From an uncultured Lachnospiraceae bacterium (GTDB lineage Bacteria; Bacillota; Clostridia; Lachnospirales; Lachnospiraceae), in assembly GCA_910584915.1 (NCBI GenBank), contig CAJUDM010000021.1, forward strand, positions 16,621 to 80,620: a stretch of 64,000 nucleotides of DNA. Direction: 5' to 3'. The notes beneath the pieces are model-generated. The model saw only the letters and a list, made by a program, of their open reading frames with translations. It searched no databases and was not told the origin of the DNA. Below are positions 1 through 8,893 of this stretch, piece after piece. Position 1 is the first letter of the stretch. Each line of letters begins with the position of its first letter. Position numbers and translations under genes: made by a program.

Positions 1-1
1 T

Positions 2-163
2 GTTTCTGATAATGAGCCGAGCGACTCTAACCATGGAATAACGCTAAAAAGGGCAAAAAGCAACTATTTGAAGTTTGGCGCTTGTGAAAAAGAAATGCTG
101 TGTCATGTTCGTCTGCCAAAAGATGATGAAAAAGAGCAAAAAAACCTCGACAATCCTTTTTGA
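2..163 (+). CDS. C-terminal end of a truncated unknown protein
   Basis: An open frame enters from the left edge and stops with TGA at 161-163, giving 53 residues. The composition is ordinary for a protein (charged, KDDEKEQKNLDNPF at the end) and the frame has no stop. The start and most of the protein lie outside the window, so no family can be named. It points toward the decayed ATPase gene that follows on the other strand. It could also be a chance open frame, since only 162 bases are visible. Confidence 0.45.
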   Translation, partial: VSDNEPSDSNHGITLKRAKSNYLKFGACEKEMLCHVRLPKDDEKEQKNLDNPF

Positions 164-179
164 GAAAAAATAACGAAAG

Positions 180-955
180 TTATCCTATCAGTACCTGTTT
201 CCCGCTGAACGCGAATCCATATTTTTTGATCCGTTCTGCCGGAAATCCTTTGGCTGACAGCGCGGCATCGTATTTCTTCTCCTCGATCTGGCGCAGTGCG
301 GCATGAACCGTATCTTCAAGGGTCTTTTCTTTCTGAGGGTTATTTACCTTGAATTCTATAATAATTGCGTCTTTATTGTAATCATTGGTATCTGCGTTTC
401 CGGTGCAGCATTTTGGCTCAAGCACCACATCATATCGCCCAAACGAGCTTGCTCGTTTTAGCTGCATCTCACGGTTGGATGTAATGCTGTATTTATCCGC
501 CAGATCCACCATTAACCCAAGAACAAAGCCAATGATAAAGCTCATCGCTTCGCGTTGAGCTAACCGCTCCGGCTCCGATTCTTCCGCGAGCAGCTGGCAT
601 ATTTTTTCCCGTGCATGTCGATAGTCGCTTTCTTTTATATTGGCGAAGGAAAGGCTGATGACAGGATAGGTTCCCTGTAGCTGTCGGTACTTATAACTTC
701 CGTCAGGGGATTTCTCCTGCAGATGGAAAAGTTTTCAAATAAACTTCCTTTTCCCGCATGTTCTATGGAAAAGAAATACTCTAACATGCTCATGTTCAGA
801 GTTTTGCCAAAGCGTCTGGGGCGGGCGATCAGCGTGACCACATCCCTGTTTTCCCACCACTCCCTGATGAAATCTGTCTTGTCAATATAAAAACAGTCTG
901 CCTGGATCAATTGCTCAAAATTCTGATAGCCGATGCCCACCGTCTTTGCCGCCAT
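180..955 (-). pseudogene. Decayed AAA-ATPase-like / PD-(D/E)XK nuclease protein
   Basis: Two adjoining reading frames on the minus strand carry the two ends of one family (AAA-ATPase_like plus PDDEXK_9, usually about 500-580 residues). The upstream part (635-955) has the typical start MAAKTVGIGYQNFEQLI and the P-loop-like RPRRFGKTLNMSML. The downstream part (180-545) has NRE, GRYDVVLEP and AIIIEFKV, the nuclease core of the C-terminal domain. A frameshift near 715-720 breaks the chain: past it the expected YRQLQGTYPVISLSFA continues in another frame. About 300 central residues are missing, so the halves join through an internal deletion. The intact family is abundant in Clostridia and Bacteroides genomes, and its role is not well settled. 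This copy is almost certainly non-functional. Confidence 0.85.
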
Positions 956-980
956 GTCGTACCTCCTGTATTCGGGACTG

Positions 981-1380
981 CAATTTCGCTCGTTAACTCA
1001 TGGCTGCCTGCGCAGCTGCGTCTCCTCGCTTCGCTCTGAGACTGGAATCTGCATTGCAGCTTATCACTGAATGACTCGCAAAATTGCGTTGCAATTTCGC
1101 TCGTTAACTCATGGCTGCCTGCGCAGCTGTGTCTCCTCGCTTCGCTCTGAGACTGGAATCTGCATTGCAGCTTATCACTGAATGACTCGCAAAATTGCGT
1201 TGCAATTTCGCTCGTTAACTCATGGCTGCCTGCGCAGCTGCGTCTCCTCGCTTCGCTCTGAGACTGGAATCTGCATTGCAGCTTATCACTGAATGACTCG
1301 CAAAATTGCGTTGCAATTTCGCTCGTTAACTCATGGCTGCTTACGCAGCTGCGTCTCCTCGCTTCGCTCTGAGACTGGAA
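981..1380. repeat. 111-bp tandem repeat, 3.6 copies
   Basis: The phrase CAATTTCGCTCGTTAACTCA recurs at 981, 1092, 1203 and 1314, an exact 111-bp period. The first three copies differ at very few bases (for example GCAGCTGCG versus GCAGCTGTG). The fourth is slightly diverged (GCTTACGCAG) and cut short near 1380. Each unit has short palindromes (CTGCGCAG) and its ends are partly complementary (GCAATTTCGC with CGCAAAATTGC), so a unit could fold into a long hairpin. The array lies between the decayed ATPase and the FtsW-like gene. No reading frame runs through it. Confidence 0.9.
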
Positions 1381-1493
1381 GCAGCATAGCTGCTTCCCAT
1401 GAGTTACATTATAGCATTTTATCGGAGGAATAAAAACCTTTTTTGCTTTTCAAATTTCTTCAAATTCCCGCCGATACCACGCCGGTATCCGCA

Positions 1494-2861
1494 TCAATGC
1501 TCCTTTACCTTCTCAAACTTCAGCCGATACCGCGGCGGCATATTTTTTAACTCCGGCAGCAGGTTTGTATTCCGGTACACCGAGAGAATGAGCCCGATAT
1601 AGAGGAAATTGATCACAGTGCAGTTCAAACCGTAGGTCAGAAACGGCATATCGATGCCGACGATCGGACCCACGCCGAAGTTCATCGCCACATAGATCAC
1701 GGTCTTCAGGATCAAGATACTGCTGCAGGAGATGCCTAGCAGGAAGCCCAGGCGGTTGCTCTGCGTGAGGGATATGTGGAGCGAGCGCACAAGGAAGGCG
1801 CAGACGGCGGCGACCACGGCGATCCCGATCAGAAGCCCGAAGTAGGATGTCAGGCAGATCAGCACATAGTCGCACCAGGCGCCGGCGATCTCACCGATCT
1901 GTCCGATGTCTCCGCCGCCGAGAAGGGAGGCGTCAGCGAGCTGGCTTCGGATCAGCAGAGTCTGGTAGGATGCTCCGCCTTCATAGGCGAAAGGGGAGAA
2001 CATAACCTGAATACGCCGGATCTGATATTCCGCGAGGGAGAGAAAACGTCCCCCAAGGAGCAGTATATCTCCGAGAAACAGGGCGGGGATGCCGATGATA
2101 AAGGCGAGAAGCACGCCTGCCTGCATTTTTTTCCTGCCGCCGAAGATGCCCTTGAATGCCGCCGCAGTCAGGGTGATCAGACATGCCATAAAGGTCAGGA
2201 TCATGGCAGCGGATCTGTAATACCCGGCGAGCAGAAGGAGAAACATATGGAGGAAAAGGATTCCCAGCGCCTTCAGAATGCCTTTTGTCTTTTCGTCCCT
2301 GAAACGGTAGCAGATCGCGGCAAACAGAGGGACAAACAGAAAGCATACGGTCTGTCCGAGTATCAGATAATTGCTGTAAGGGGTATATGGCGGCATACGC
2401 AGAAAGAATATGCTGCCTGCCAGGTAAATTCCATAGATCTTCCATATGTGTTTTCCGAGGATGCGGTAGTCCGCAAAGTAGACGGACAGCATCACACACA
2501 GGCCGATCAGGTTGAAAAGGATCGTCCGCACACCGTAATCATTGGAAATTCTTAAATTGTCAAATCCGGAGCAGATGATAGTCTGCATGATGATGCCGAT
2601 CACCGTCAGAGCCGCCATGGCGCCGAGCATCCAGATATCCGTCTTCGGGCGGTGTATCTTATTCAGTTTTGATCCCGCATCCACAGGGTCTCCCATCTCC
2701 CTGACAGCGAGCAGTTCCGCCTCATCTTCCTCTTTTCCCTCTAATAGATAAGCCTCCTTCTGATCCTCGATATGGGCGCATATCTCCGCCCGGACCAGTT
2801 CTTTCGCGTGTTTATTGCTGATCTGTTCGGTGAGGCTCTCCAAATATTCTGTTCTGTTCAT
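1494..2861 (-). CDS. HAAS-domain FtsW/RodA/SpoVE family membrane protein
   Basis: A 455-residue protein. Residues 1-70 form a soluble helical HAAS-type domain (MNRTEYLESLTEQISNKHAK onward), a module often found on membrane proteins sitting next to PadR regulators. The rest is about ten membrane segments resembling the SEDS family (FtsW/RodA/SpoVE), including a late DMPFLTYG segment comparable to the conserved SEDS C-terminal region. Classical SEDS proteins polymerise glycan from lipid II; whether this fusion does so is unknown. The start at 2861 is preceded by GAGGAATCATT. It lies 81 bases behind the PadR gene on the same strand and is probably co-transcribed with it. HAAS-SEDS proteins are known in Firmicutes but poorly characterised. 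Confidence 0.8.
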   Translation of the reverse strand: MNRTEYLESLTEQISNKHAKELVRAEICAHIEDQKEAYLLEGKEEDEAELLAVREMGDPVDAGSKLNKIHRPKTDIWMLGAMAALTVIGIIMQTIICSGFDNLRISNDYGVRTILFNLIGLCVMLSVYFADYRILGKHIWKIYGIYLAGSIFFLRMPPYTPYSNYLILGQTVCFLFVPLFAAICYRFRDEKTKGILKALGILFLHMFLLLLAGYYRSAAMILTFMACLITLTAAAFKGIFGGRKKMQAGVLLAFIIGIPALFLGDILLLGGRFLSLAEYQIRRIQVMFSPFAYEGGASYQTLLIRSQLADASLLGGGDIGQIGEIAGAWCDYVLICLTSYFGLLIGIAVVAAVCAFLVRSLHISLTQSNRLGFLLGISCSSILILKTVIYVAMNFGVGPIVGIDMPFLTYGLNCTVINFLYIGLILSVYRNTNLLPELKNMPPRYRLKFEKVKEH

Positions 2862-2942
2862 AATGATTCCTCATTTCCGCGCACATTTTGCAAAGGATGG
2901 ACCTGTGTCAGGTGCGCTCGGACACAGCCTGCTTTTTCTTGT

Positions 2943-3272
2943 CTATACACCGTAGCACAGAACGCCTGCCACCGCCTGGGAGTATTCCTGCCAGGAATTT
3001 TTTCTCTCCTGCAGTTCCTTCCTGCCTTTGCCTGTGATGGAATAGTATTTTCTGGTCTTTCCCTGAAACTCCTGCTCGTAGCAGGTCAGAAAACCCTTGT
3101 CCTCCATACCGTGAAGCAGTGGGTACAGGGTGCCGGCTTTCAGGGCAAAGATATTTTCGGAGCGCTTTTTCAGCTCCTCGATCATTTCGTAACCGTACAT
3201 ATCCTTCTCGGATAACAGTTTGAGCAGCAGCATCGTGGTACTGCCGGAGACGAGACTTTTGTCGATTGCCAT
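2943..3272 (-). CDS. PadR family transcriptional regulator
   Basis: A 109-residue winged-helix regulator. The segments LLLKLLSEKDMYGYEMIEEL, FALKAGTLYPLLHGMEDKG and GKTRKYYSITGKGRKEL are the standard PadR recognition helix, dimer interface and wing. The start at 3272 is chosen because AAAGGAATCC lies just upstream and MAIDKSLVSG is the usual beginning; a longer frame reaching 3410 lacks such a site. It heads a two-gene unit with the HAAS-FtsW-like gene, the usual PadR arrangement in which the regulator represses its own operon. AT-rich palindromes in the promoter at 3440-3495 are plausible operators. Confidence 0.9.
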   Translation of the reverse strand: MAIDKSLVSGSTTMLLLKLLSEKDMYGYEMIEELKKRSENIFALKAGTLYPLLHGMEDKGFLTCYEQEFQGKTRKYYSITGKGRKELQERKNSWQEYSQAVAGVLCYGV

Positions 3273-3301
3273 AGTGGATTCCTTTCTTTTTTCATTTTTG
3301 T

Positions 3302-3331
3302 CAGGAGAATGCGTGAAACGGCATTTTCCTG
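3302..3331. repeat. Hairpin element (CAGGAGAATGC type), copy 1
   Basis: CAGGAGAATGC, a short loop and GGCATTTTCCTG form an inverted repeat. A closely similar hairpin occurs at 26511-26540, and both are followed at short distance by CAGCAAAGCTG. Here it falls in the 5' leader of the padR transcript. Confidence 0.6.
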
Positions 3332-3433
3332 TGTAACGGCCCGCCGGAATAAAAGCAGGCGCGTCATAGTGTAATACTCCGCAGCAAAGCTGAATGTGTC
3401 CTCCGGACACATTGGTATTTACATCCTCACGGA

Positions 3434-3495
3434 AATAAATAGATGATCGATATATCGATATTCTATATAATATATCGGAAATCGATATATGTCAA
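3434..3495 (-). promoter_or_regulatory. padR operon promoter with overlapping palindromes
   Basis: Read on the minus strand, TTGACA (3490-3495) and TATTAT (3467-3472) are separated by exactly 17 bases, a near-consensus sigma-A promoter. It is overlaid by dyads built from CGATATATCGAT and ATATATCG...CGATATAT. Their overlap with the core elements suggests autorepression by PadR, which is an inference. Confidence 0.75.
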
Positions 3496-3657
3496 GAGGA
3501 AGTTAAAATTTATCAGAGCAGTTTTTTAAAATTGACAGATATGTACGAAGCAGGCATAATAAAAGCATCAGGATATTCAGCGAAGCCTCCTTGCAGGCAG
3601 GCTGACTTCTGACAGGTTATATTTCTCACAGACAGGTTGAGAAAGGAGGGAGGAGGA

Positions 3658-4341
3658 ATGTTAAAAAAGCTGTTTGGGATAGACAGCAGTTTTGTCGGTG
3701 TCATGGAAAAACTGGCGGATCTCATGATATTGAGTGTTTTGTGGCTGATCTGTTCCCTGCCGGTGTTTACGCTCGCCGCGTCCACTTCGGCGCTGTATTA
3801 CGGGGTTGTGAAATGCGTGCGCAGGGAGCATGGAACGGTGCTGCATGAATTTTTTGGATTTTTGAGATCCAACTGGAAGACGGGGGCGGGAGTCAGTGCC
3901 TGTTATCTGTTTCTGGGGGGGTTGACGGTGCTCAATATCTGGGCTGTGACGCAGATGGAAGCAGGTTCTGCGCTGCGTGCGGCCTACAGAGTGGAGTCCG
4001 TATGGGTGGGCCTGATGTTTTTATTTTTGAGCATCTATCTGTTCCCGGTATTCTCCAGATTTCAGTATGGGATATTGGAGAGTGTGAAGATGAGCCTTCT
4101 GCTGTCATGGCGGCATACAATAGTTTCGCTTGTCATGACAATGGGGTTTGGATCTGTGGCATGGCTGATCTTTCGTTTTCCAGTGTCTGTTCTGATCCTT
4201 CCTGGCATATGGATGTTTTTTCTATCTTTTGGCATGGAAAGGATATTCAGAAAATACATGAAAGAACCGGAGGAAGGGGAAGAAATCCCGTGGTATTGGG
4301 AGGACAGGAAAGAAATTGTGCAAGATAACGAAAAAAAATGA
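3658..4341 (+). CDS. YesL-like DUF624 membrane protein
   Basis: A 227-residue protein with about five membrane segments, beginning MLKKLFGIDSSFVGVMEKLA. The stretch SVLWLICSLPVFTLAASTSA followed by LYYGVVK is diagnostic of the DUF624/YesL family. These proteins accompany carbohydrate ABC transporters and YesMN-type regulators in Firmicutes; no biochemical role is established. The start at 3658 is used because GGAGGAGG lies immediately upstream. It precedes the sugar-binding lipoprotein gene, with a separate promoter and operators between them. Confidence 0.85.
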   Translation: MLKKLFGIDSSFVGVMEKLADLMILSVLWLICSLPVFTLAASTSALYYGVVKCVRREHGTVLHEFFGFLRSNWKTGAGVSACYLFLGGLTVLNIWAVTQMEAGSALRAAYRVESVWVGLMFLFLSIYLFPVFSRFQYGILESVKMSLLLSWRHTIVSLVMTMGFGSVAWLIFRFPVSVLILPGIWMFFLSFGMERIFRKYMKEPEEGEEIPWYWEDRKEIVQDNEKK

Positions 4342-4365
4342 TTTCAACAAAATAAAATATAGATA

Positions 4366-4394
4366 TTGACAAATGGAAAGAAGTGCTGTAGACT
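4366..4394 (+). promoter_or_regulatory. Promoter of the sugar-binding protein operon
   Basis: TTGACA (4366-4371), a 17-base spacer and TAGACT (4389-4394) lie about 170 bases before the binding protein gene. The -35 is consensus and the -10 matches at four of six positions. Confidence 0.6.
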
Positions 4395-4434
4395 GAAAAT
4401 GTAAAAAACGACGGTTTATTTTTTTACGATGAAG

Positions 4435-4448
4435 TTTAAACGATTAAA
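4435..4448. promoter_or_regulatory. LacI-type operator, site 1
   Basis: TTTAAACGATTAAA is a 14-base near-palindrome centred on CG (TTTAAnCGnTTAAA), the shape typical of LacI/GalR operators. It lies downstream of the promoter at 4366-4394, where a bound repressor would block transcription. The LacI gene at 7848 in the same operon is the obvious candidate. Confidence 0.6.
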
Positions 4449-4513
4449 TAAAAATTGGGTGCAGAAAATCAGCATATTAAAATGTTGTTTCCTGCATTTA
4501 AACAGAAAAATAA

Positions 4514-4527
4514 TTTAAACGATTAAG
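4514..4527. promoter_or_regulatory. LacI-type operator, site 2
   Basis: TTTAAACGATTAAG repeats site 1 with one change, 79 bases further on and 35 bases before the lipoprotein start. Two copies of a CG-centred dyad in one leader favour a real regulator site, possibly for looping or cooperative binding. Confidence 0.6.
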
Positions 4528-4562
4528 TAGAAAAATAGACAAAAACGAGAAGGAGGATTTTT

Positions 4563-5873
4563 ATGAAAGCAAAAAAGTTGGCGGCAATGTTGATGACGAC
4601 GGTCCTGGCTTGCGGCATGCTGGCAGGCTGTGGTTCCTCAGGGCAGGAAAGCAGTGAACCGGCTGCTGAGGCTCCCGCAGAGGAAGCAGGGGAAGCTTCT
4701 GCTGAGGCTCCCGCGGAGGGCGGCGGAAAGATCACGATCTGCACATGGAACGAGCAGAATCCGAACGATGACCTGAATATGTATCTGCAGTGCGAAAAGG
4801 CTACCGGAGTGGATCTGGAAGTCACAGTGATTCCGGAGAGCGATTACTCTTCCAAATTAAATCAGATGGTGGCTACAGGAGATGATTCCATCGATGTTTA
4901 TATCATCTGGGAGAGTGATATCGCGAACTTTGCGGAAGCAGGCGGAATCTTACCGCTTGATGATTACCTGGAGGGATCGGACATTGACACCGGTGATTTT
5001 ATTGACGCGGTGGCTAAGCTTTCCGACGGACTGGGCGCAACCTATGGACTTCCCTGGTGTGCGGCTACAGAGATCCTTTTCTATAACCAGGACATGTTTG
5101 ACGCAGCGGGACTTGACTATCCGACAAACGACTGGGCTTATGCGGACTTCCTGGCAGCGGCAGAGAAGCTGACGCAGAAGGACGGGGATAACACGAGCGT
5201 ATATGGATGTGCGCTTCCGAATGTTCAGACCTGGTGGGCAGGTATCGGCGGAGCAGGCGATCAGATCTATGATCCGGCTACGGGACAGCTTGTGATCGGA
5301 GCGGGTGCGGAAGAGTTCGTCGGTGACTGTGCGGATATGGTGAGCAAAGGGATCATGCCGGAACCGTCCTCCGATACCGCGGATCTGTTCGCGTCAGGCA
5401 AGGCGGCTATGGCATGGGCAGGAAGCTGGAATATCGGGACATACGGCGATACGCTCGGTTTCAACTGGGATATTGCGACGCTTCCGACAAATAAAGTGAA
5501 ATACAATACGTTACATACCGGTTTCTACACGATCAATGCGAACAGCAAGGATCCGGAGAATGCATGGAAAGTGGTTGAATATCTGATGAGCAAGGAAGGT
5601 CAGACGATCAACTCCAAGGCGAGCGGCAATATGTCTGCGCTGAAGACCATTGCGGAAGAAGGAGCGTGGAAGGTGGAATCGGCCACAACGATCGAAAACT
5701 GGGATGCGATGACGGATTCTCTTGCGGCGGGAATCTTCGGATATACCTGTCTGCCGGCGGGTGTGACCGGCAATGCGGTCAGCAATTTCAATTCTGCGGC
5801 AATGGGGCAGTCAACCCCTGAAGAGGCAGTGAAGGCTTCCTCGGATTACGCGGCGGAGACGATCGGTTACTAG
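4563..5873 (+). CDS. Sugar ABC transporter substrate-binding lipoprotein
   Basis: A 436-residue family 1 (MalE/UgpB-like) extracytoplasmic binding protein. A lipoprotein signal ends in the lipobox LAGC with Cys23 as the lipidated residue, followed by a Ser/Glu/Ala-rich linker. The mature part has the typical opening KITICTWNEQNP, and later segments such as GLPWCAATEILFYNQDMFDA and AMAWAGSWNIG are usual for the family. AGGAGG sits before the start. It feeds the two permeases that follow. No ATPase gene is in this operon, so a shared MsmK-type ATPase elsewhere probably powers it. With a GH127 enzyme in the same operon, an arabinose-containing oligosaccharide is a plausible ligand; this is inference. 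Confidence 0.92.
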   Translation: MKAKKLAAMLMTTVLACGMLAGCGSSGQESSEPAAEAPAEEAGEASAEAPAEGGGKITICTWNEQNPNDDLNMYLQCEKATGVDLEVTVIPESDYSSKLNQMVATGDDSIDVYIIWESDIANFAEAGGILPLDDYLEGSDIDTGDFIDAVAKLSDGLGATYGLPWCAATEILFYNQDMFDAAGLDYPTNDWAYADFLAAAEKLTQKDGDNTSVYGCALPNVQTWWAGIGGAGDQIYDPATGQLVIGAGAEEFVGDCADMVSKGIMPEPSSDTADLFASGKAAMAWAGSWNIGTYGDTLGFNWDIATLPTNKVKYNTLHTGFYTINANSKDPENAWKVVEYLMSKEGQTINSKASGNMSALKTIAEEGAWKVESATTIENWDAMTDSLAAGIFGYTCLPAGVTGNAVSNFNSAAMGQSTPEEAVKASSDYAAETIGY

Positions 5874-5882
5874 AAAATTATG

Positions 5883-5916
5883 AAAAGGGCATTTCCCTTT
5901 GGGATCTGCCCTTTTT
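5883..5916 (+). terminator. Attenuating hairpin after the binding protein gene
   Basis: AAAAGGGCA and TGCCCTTTTT flank a smaller CCC/GGG stem and are followed by a T-run, just past the lipoprotein stop. In sugar transporter operons such intercistronic hairpins lower permease expression relative to the binding protein, which is the likely role here. Confidence 0.65.
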
Positions 5917-5936
5917 AAAGAAGGGGAGGTATTGGG

Positions 5937-6863
5937 ATGGCAAACAGGAAAAGGACAAAAACATCTTCCTCGATCCGAAGAAAAGATACCAGGACGGCAT
6001 ATGCGTTTATTTCTCCGTGGATCATAGGATTTGTCTGTTTTACGTTGTTTCCGATCATATTTATGTTTCGCGTCAGCCTGACAAACCGGAAATTGAACGG
6101 TGTGTCCGAGTTCAGCGGGATGCAGAATTATGTCAATATGTTTAAGAGCGGGATTTTCTGGAATTCCATATGGGTGACTCTGTTTTTCACGATCGTCATG
6201 GTGATCGTGACCACCATATGGGCGGTTATCATGGCGCTTTTGTTAAACCAGAAGCAGAAGCTGAACGGGATCTTCCAGTTTTGTTATTTTCTTCCTTCCG
6301 TGATCCCGTCCGTGGCGTTAGCGTATGCGTTCCGGACGATCTTTGGAAAGGAAGCGGGACTGTTCAACGCATTTCTGTCGATTTTTGCTGGAAAAAATGT
6401 GGCGGTCAACTGGCTGTATGACCATGCGACTGTCTATATGGTAGTCTTTTTTATCACTTTGTTTACTTATAATACAGGTCAGATGATGCTGATCTTCCGC
6501 TCGGGGTTGAGCGATGTTCCGATGGAACTCTATGAAGCCTGCGAACTGGATGGAGCAGGGGCAGCTAAAAAGTTTTTCAGCGTGACACTGCCGATGATCT
6601 CTCCGCTTGTGCTGTTCAACGCTGTAAACGGCTGCGTCAGTGCATTAAACGGTTCTTTTGCCCTGCTGTATCCGCTGACGGGGGAGAGCGGCAATCCGGA
6701 TGGCATGACGCAGGTCTTAAGCCTTCTGATCTATAAGGAGGCGTTCAGCAATATGAAGGTGGGTTACTCCTGCGCGCTTTCGGTTGTCCTGTTTCTGATC
6801 GCTGCGCTTTTTGGAGCACTGTTGTTCGGATTGTCACAGAAACTTGTATATTATGAAAACTGA
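5937..6863 (+). CDS. Sugar ABC transporter permease, MalF/UgpA type
   Basis: A 308-residue inner-membrane permease with six predicted segments, starting after a basic N-terminus with AYAFISPWIIGFVCFTLFPI. The cytoplasmic loop ELYEACELDGAGAAKKFFSV followed by TLPMISP is the EAA motif that contacts the ATPase. GGGGAGG is eight bases before the ATG. It is co-transcribed with the binding protein and the second permease 12 bases downstream, and the pair forms the usual heterodimer for oligosaccharide uptake. Confidence 0.92.
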   Translation: MANRKRTKTSSSIRRKDTRTAYAFISPWIIGFVCFTLFPIIFMFRVSLTNRKLNGVSEFSGMQNYVNMFKSGIFWNSIWVTLFFTIVMVIVTTIWAVIMALLLNQKQKLNGIFQFCYFLPSVIPSVALAYAFRTIFGKEAGLFNAFLSIFAGKNVAVNWLYDHATVYMVVFFITLFTYNTGQMMLIFRSGLSDVPMELYEACELDGAGAAKKFFSVTLPMISPLVLFNAVNGCVSALNGSFALLYPLTGESGNPDGMTQVLSLLIYKEAFSNMKVGYSCALSVVLFLIAALFGALLFGLSQKLVYYEN

Positions 6864-6875
6864 CTGGGAGGGACT

Positions 6876-7727
6876 ATGAAATCTGCAAAAACAAAAAAGA
6901 GAGTGAGTCAGCTGTGGCTGTATCTTCTGAAAACGATCGTTGCCGTGATCATGTTTCTTCCGATCATCTGGATCGCCACGGGAGGCTTTAAGACACTGAC
7001 GGAGTTTACGACTTCGTCCAGGATCATTCCACAGAATTTTACACTGGAGAATTTTACATATATCTTTCGGAGCTCCAATATTTTTCTCTATGTGAGAAAT
7101 ACGGTGCTCCTGATGCTCGGCACAACGATCGGCACGCTGTTTTCTTCATCGCTCGTGGCGTATCCGCTTGCGCGTATGGAATTTAAAGGGAAGAATCTGA
7201 TCTTTTCCATTATCATCGCGACAATGATGATCCCCAATATCGCGCTGATCATCCCGCAGTATATCATGTTTGGAAAGATCGGCTGGCTGGATTCGCTGCT
7301 GCCGATGATCATACCGGCTTTTTTCGCGTATCCGTATAATGTGTTCCTCTTCAGACAGTACTTTCGGTCGATCCCGAAGGAACTTGATGAGTCGGCGACG
7401 ATCGACGGATGCAGCCGGGTACAGATCTTTTTTAAAGTGCTTGTGCCTCTGTCCAAACCGACATACGCGACGATCGCGGTGCTTTCCTGCGTGTTCTGGT
7501 GGAATGAACTGACGCAGCCGGTATTCTACATCAACAGTGATGAGTGGAGGACACTGACGATGGCGCTGATGACCAGTTACATGTATACTTCCGGCAATGC
7601 CTTTGTCATCAACTGGCCGTCCATCATGGCGGCGGCAACGCTGATGATCCTGCCGCCCATGCTGTTATATTTTTTCGGAAACAGATTTCTGGTCGGCGGT
7701 ATCAAGACGACCGGCCTGAAGGGGTGA
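6876..7727 (+). CDS. Sugar ABC transporter permease, MalG/UgpE type
   Basis: A 283-residue permease with six predicted membrane segments. The EAA-loop equivalent is ELDESATIDGCSRVQIFFKV followed by LVPLSKP. The protein ends in FLVGGIKTTGLKG, a C-terminal signature seen in MalG-type subunits. GGAGGG precedes the start. It is the partner of the upstream permease, and the 120-base gap behind it separates it from the regulator gene. Confidence 0.92.
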   Translation: MKSAKTKKRVSQLWLYLLKTIVAVIMFLPIIWIATGGFKTLTEFTTSSRIIPQNFTLENFTYIFRSSNIFLYVRNTVLLMLGTTIGTLFSSSLVAYPLARMEFKGKNLIFSIIIATMMIPNIALIIPQYIMFGKIGWLDSLLPMIIPAFFAYPYNVFLFRQYFRSIPKELDESATIDGCSRVQIFFKVLVPLSKPTYATIAVLSCVFWWNELTQPVFYINSDEWRTLTMALMTSYMYTSGNAFVINWPSIMAAATLMILPPMLLYFFGNRFLVGGIKTTGLKG

Positions 7728-7847
7728 GACGGAAAGCAATTCAGCTTTGCACTGTTTTGTGGGTGAGATCGTTTTGTTAGTGATTTGGGCCCCTTCGATT
7801 CTTGACAGAAAATACCGGAAATGTCAAAATGAGGAGGGGTGTGCGAT

Positions 7848-8879
7848 ATGACATTAAAAGAAATTGCGGCAAAAGCCGGCGTGTCTACAGCGACTGTTTC
7901 TTATGTATTAAACGGAAGTGCCAGAGTCAGCGATGAGACGAGGCAGAAGATCGAAAAGATCGTGAAAGAGACCGGATATCGTTCCAACATACTGGCGCAG
8001 AGCCTCAGAAAGAGCAGGACATCGCTGATCGGTGTTCTGGTGGAGGATGTGACTGTGTGGCATACCGCCTATGTCATCGATGGCATTCATTCGCTGGCGG
8101 AGGAGAAAGGCTACCATACGATCCTGAGCAATCTGCGGCTTTTGAGCAAGATTGAGTCGCAGTTTGAGCATATATCCAAATTTCAGAAAGATATTGACAA
8201 GGCGGTGGATATTCTGCTGCGCATGAGGGTGGACGGGATCATCTATGTCGGGATGCATGACCGTGAGATATGGGATGTACTGCACGATATAGATAAGCCG
8301 GTGGTCTACTGTTACTGCTATACGGTGGGGGAGGGATCGAGTGTGCGCTACAGCAACGAGAAAGCCGCCTATCAGGTCACAAAAAATTTTCTGAAGAAAG
8401 GGCACCGTTATTTTGCGGTAGTCAAAGGCTCCGAGCAGTCCGAGCCGGCAGCCATGCGCATGAGGGGGATCGAGCATGCACTGAAAGAGGCGGATATTGT
8501 GCTGGAGAAAAGAAATATCATCACCGGGAACTGGAAATATAAAGAGACAAGAGCTCAGGTGCAGGAGATGCTAAAACGTCAGGACTGCCCCAGAGCGTTT
8601 ATAGCCATGAACGATGAGATGGCGGTGGCGGTGAGGGATGCGGCGCTTGAAGCCGGACTTCAGATACCGGATGATCTTTCTGTGGCGGGGTTTGACAATT
8701 CGGATATTGTACACTATGGTATGCCGAAGATCACAACGGTTGACAGGCCCCTGCAGGGAATGGGCTATAAGGCGATGGAACTTTTGTTGGATAAAATTGA
8801 AAATAATTATGATGGAGATGTGAATATTACGCTTCCATGCAGGATAATCGAGGGGACGTCGATTAAAGTGTTGGATTAA
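7848..8879 (+). CDS. LacI family transcriptional regulator
   Basis: A 343-residue repressor. The N-terminal helix-turn-helix and hinge read LKEIAAKAGVSTATVSYVLN and GYRSNILAQSLR. The rest is a periplasmic-binding-protein-like effector domain with the late segments AFIAMNDEMAVA and DDLSVAGFDNSDI. The ATG at 7848 is preferred over a GTG at 7839 because GAGGAGGGG lies about ten bases before the ATG and abuts the GTG. Lying inside the transporter/GH127 operon, it probably controls the operon through the two CG-centred dyads at 4435 and 4514, with a sugar released by the pathway as inducer. Confidence 0.93.
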   Translation: MTLKEIAAKAGVSTATVSYVLNGSARVSDETRQKIEKIVKETGYRSNILAQSLRKSRTSLIGVLVEDVTVWHTAYVIDGIHSLAEEKGYHTILSNLRLLSKIESQFEHISKFQKDIDKAVDILLRMRVDGIIYVGMHDREIWDVLHDIDKPVVYCYCYTVGEGSSVRYSNEKAAYQVTKNFLKKGHRYFAVVKGSEQSEPAAMRMRGIEHALKEADIVLEKRNIITGNWKYKETRAQVQEMLKRQDCPRAFIAMNDEMAVAVRDAALEAGLQIPDDLSVAGFDNSDIVHYGMPKITTVDRPLQGMGYKAMELLLDKIENNYDGDVNITLPCRIIEGTSIKVLD

Positions 8880-8893
8880 GAAAGGAATATGTG

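Noticed and set aside
981..1380. The 111-bp repeats as a CRISPR array
   Set aside because: Copies are contiguous and near-identical over their full length, with no spacers.
7802..7830. TTGACA with CAAAAT at 17 bases before the lacI gene
   Set aside because: Transcription would start after the ribosome site used by ATG 7848, so it cannot serve that gene well; the TTGACA/TGTCAA dyad is short and may be chance.
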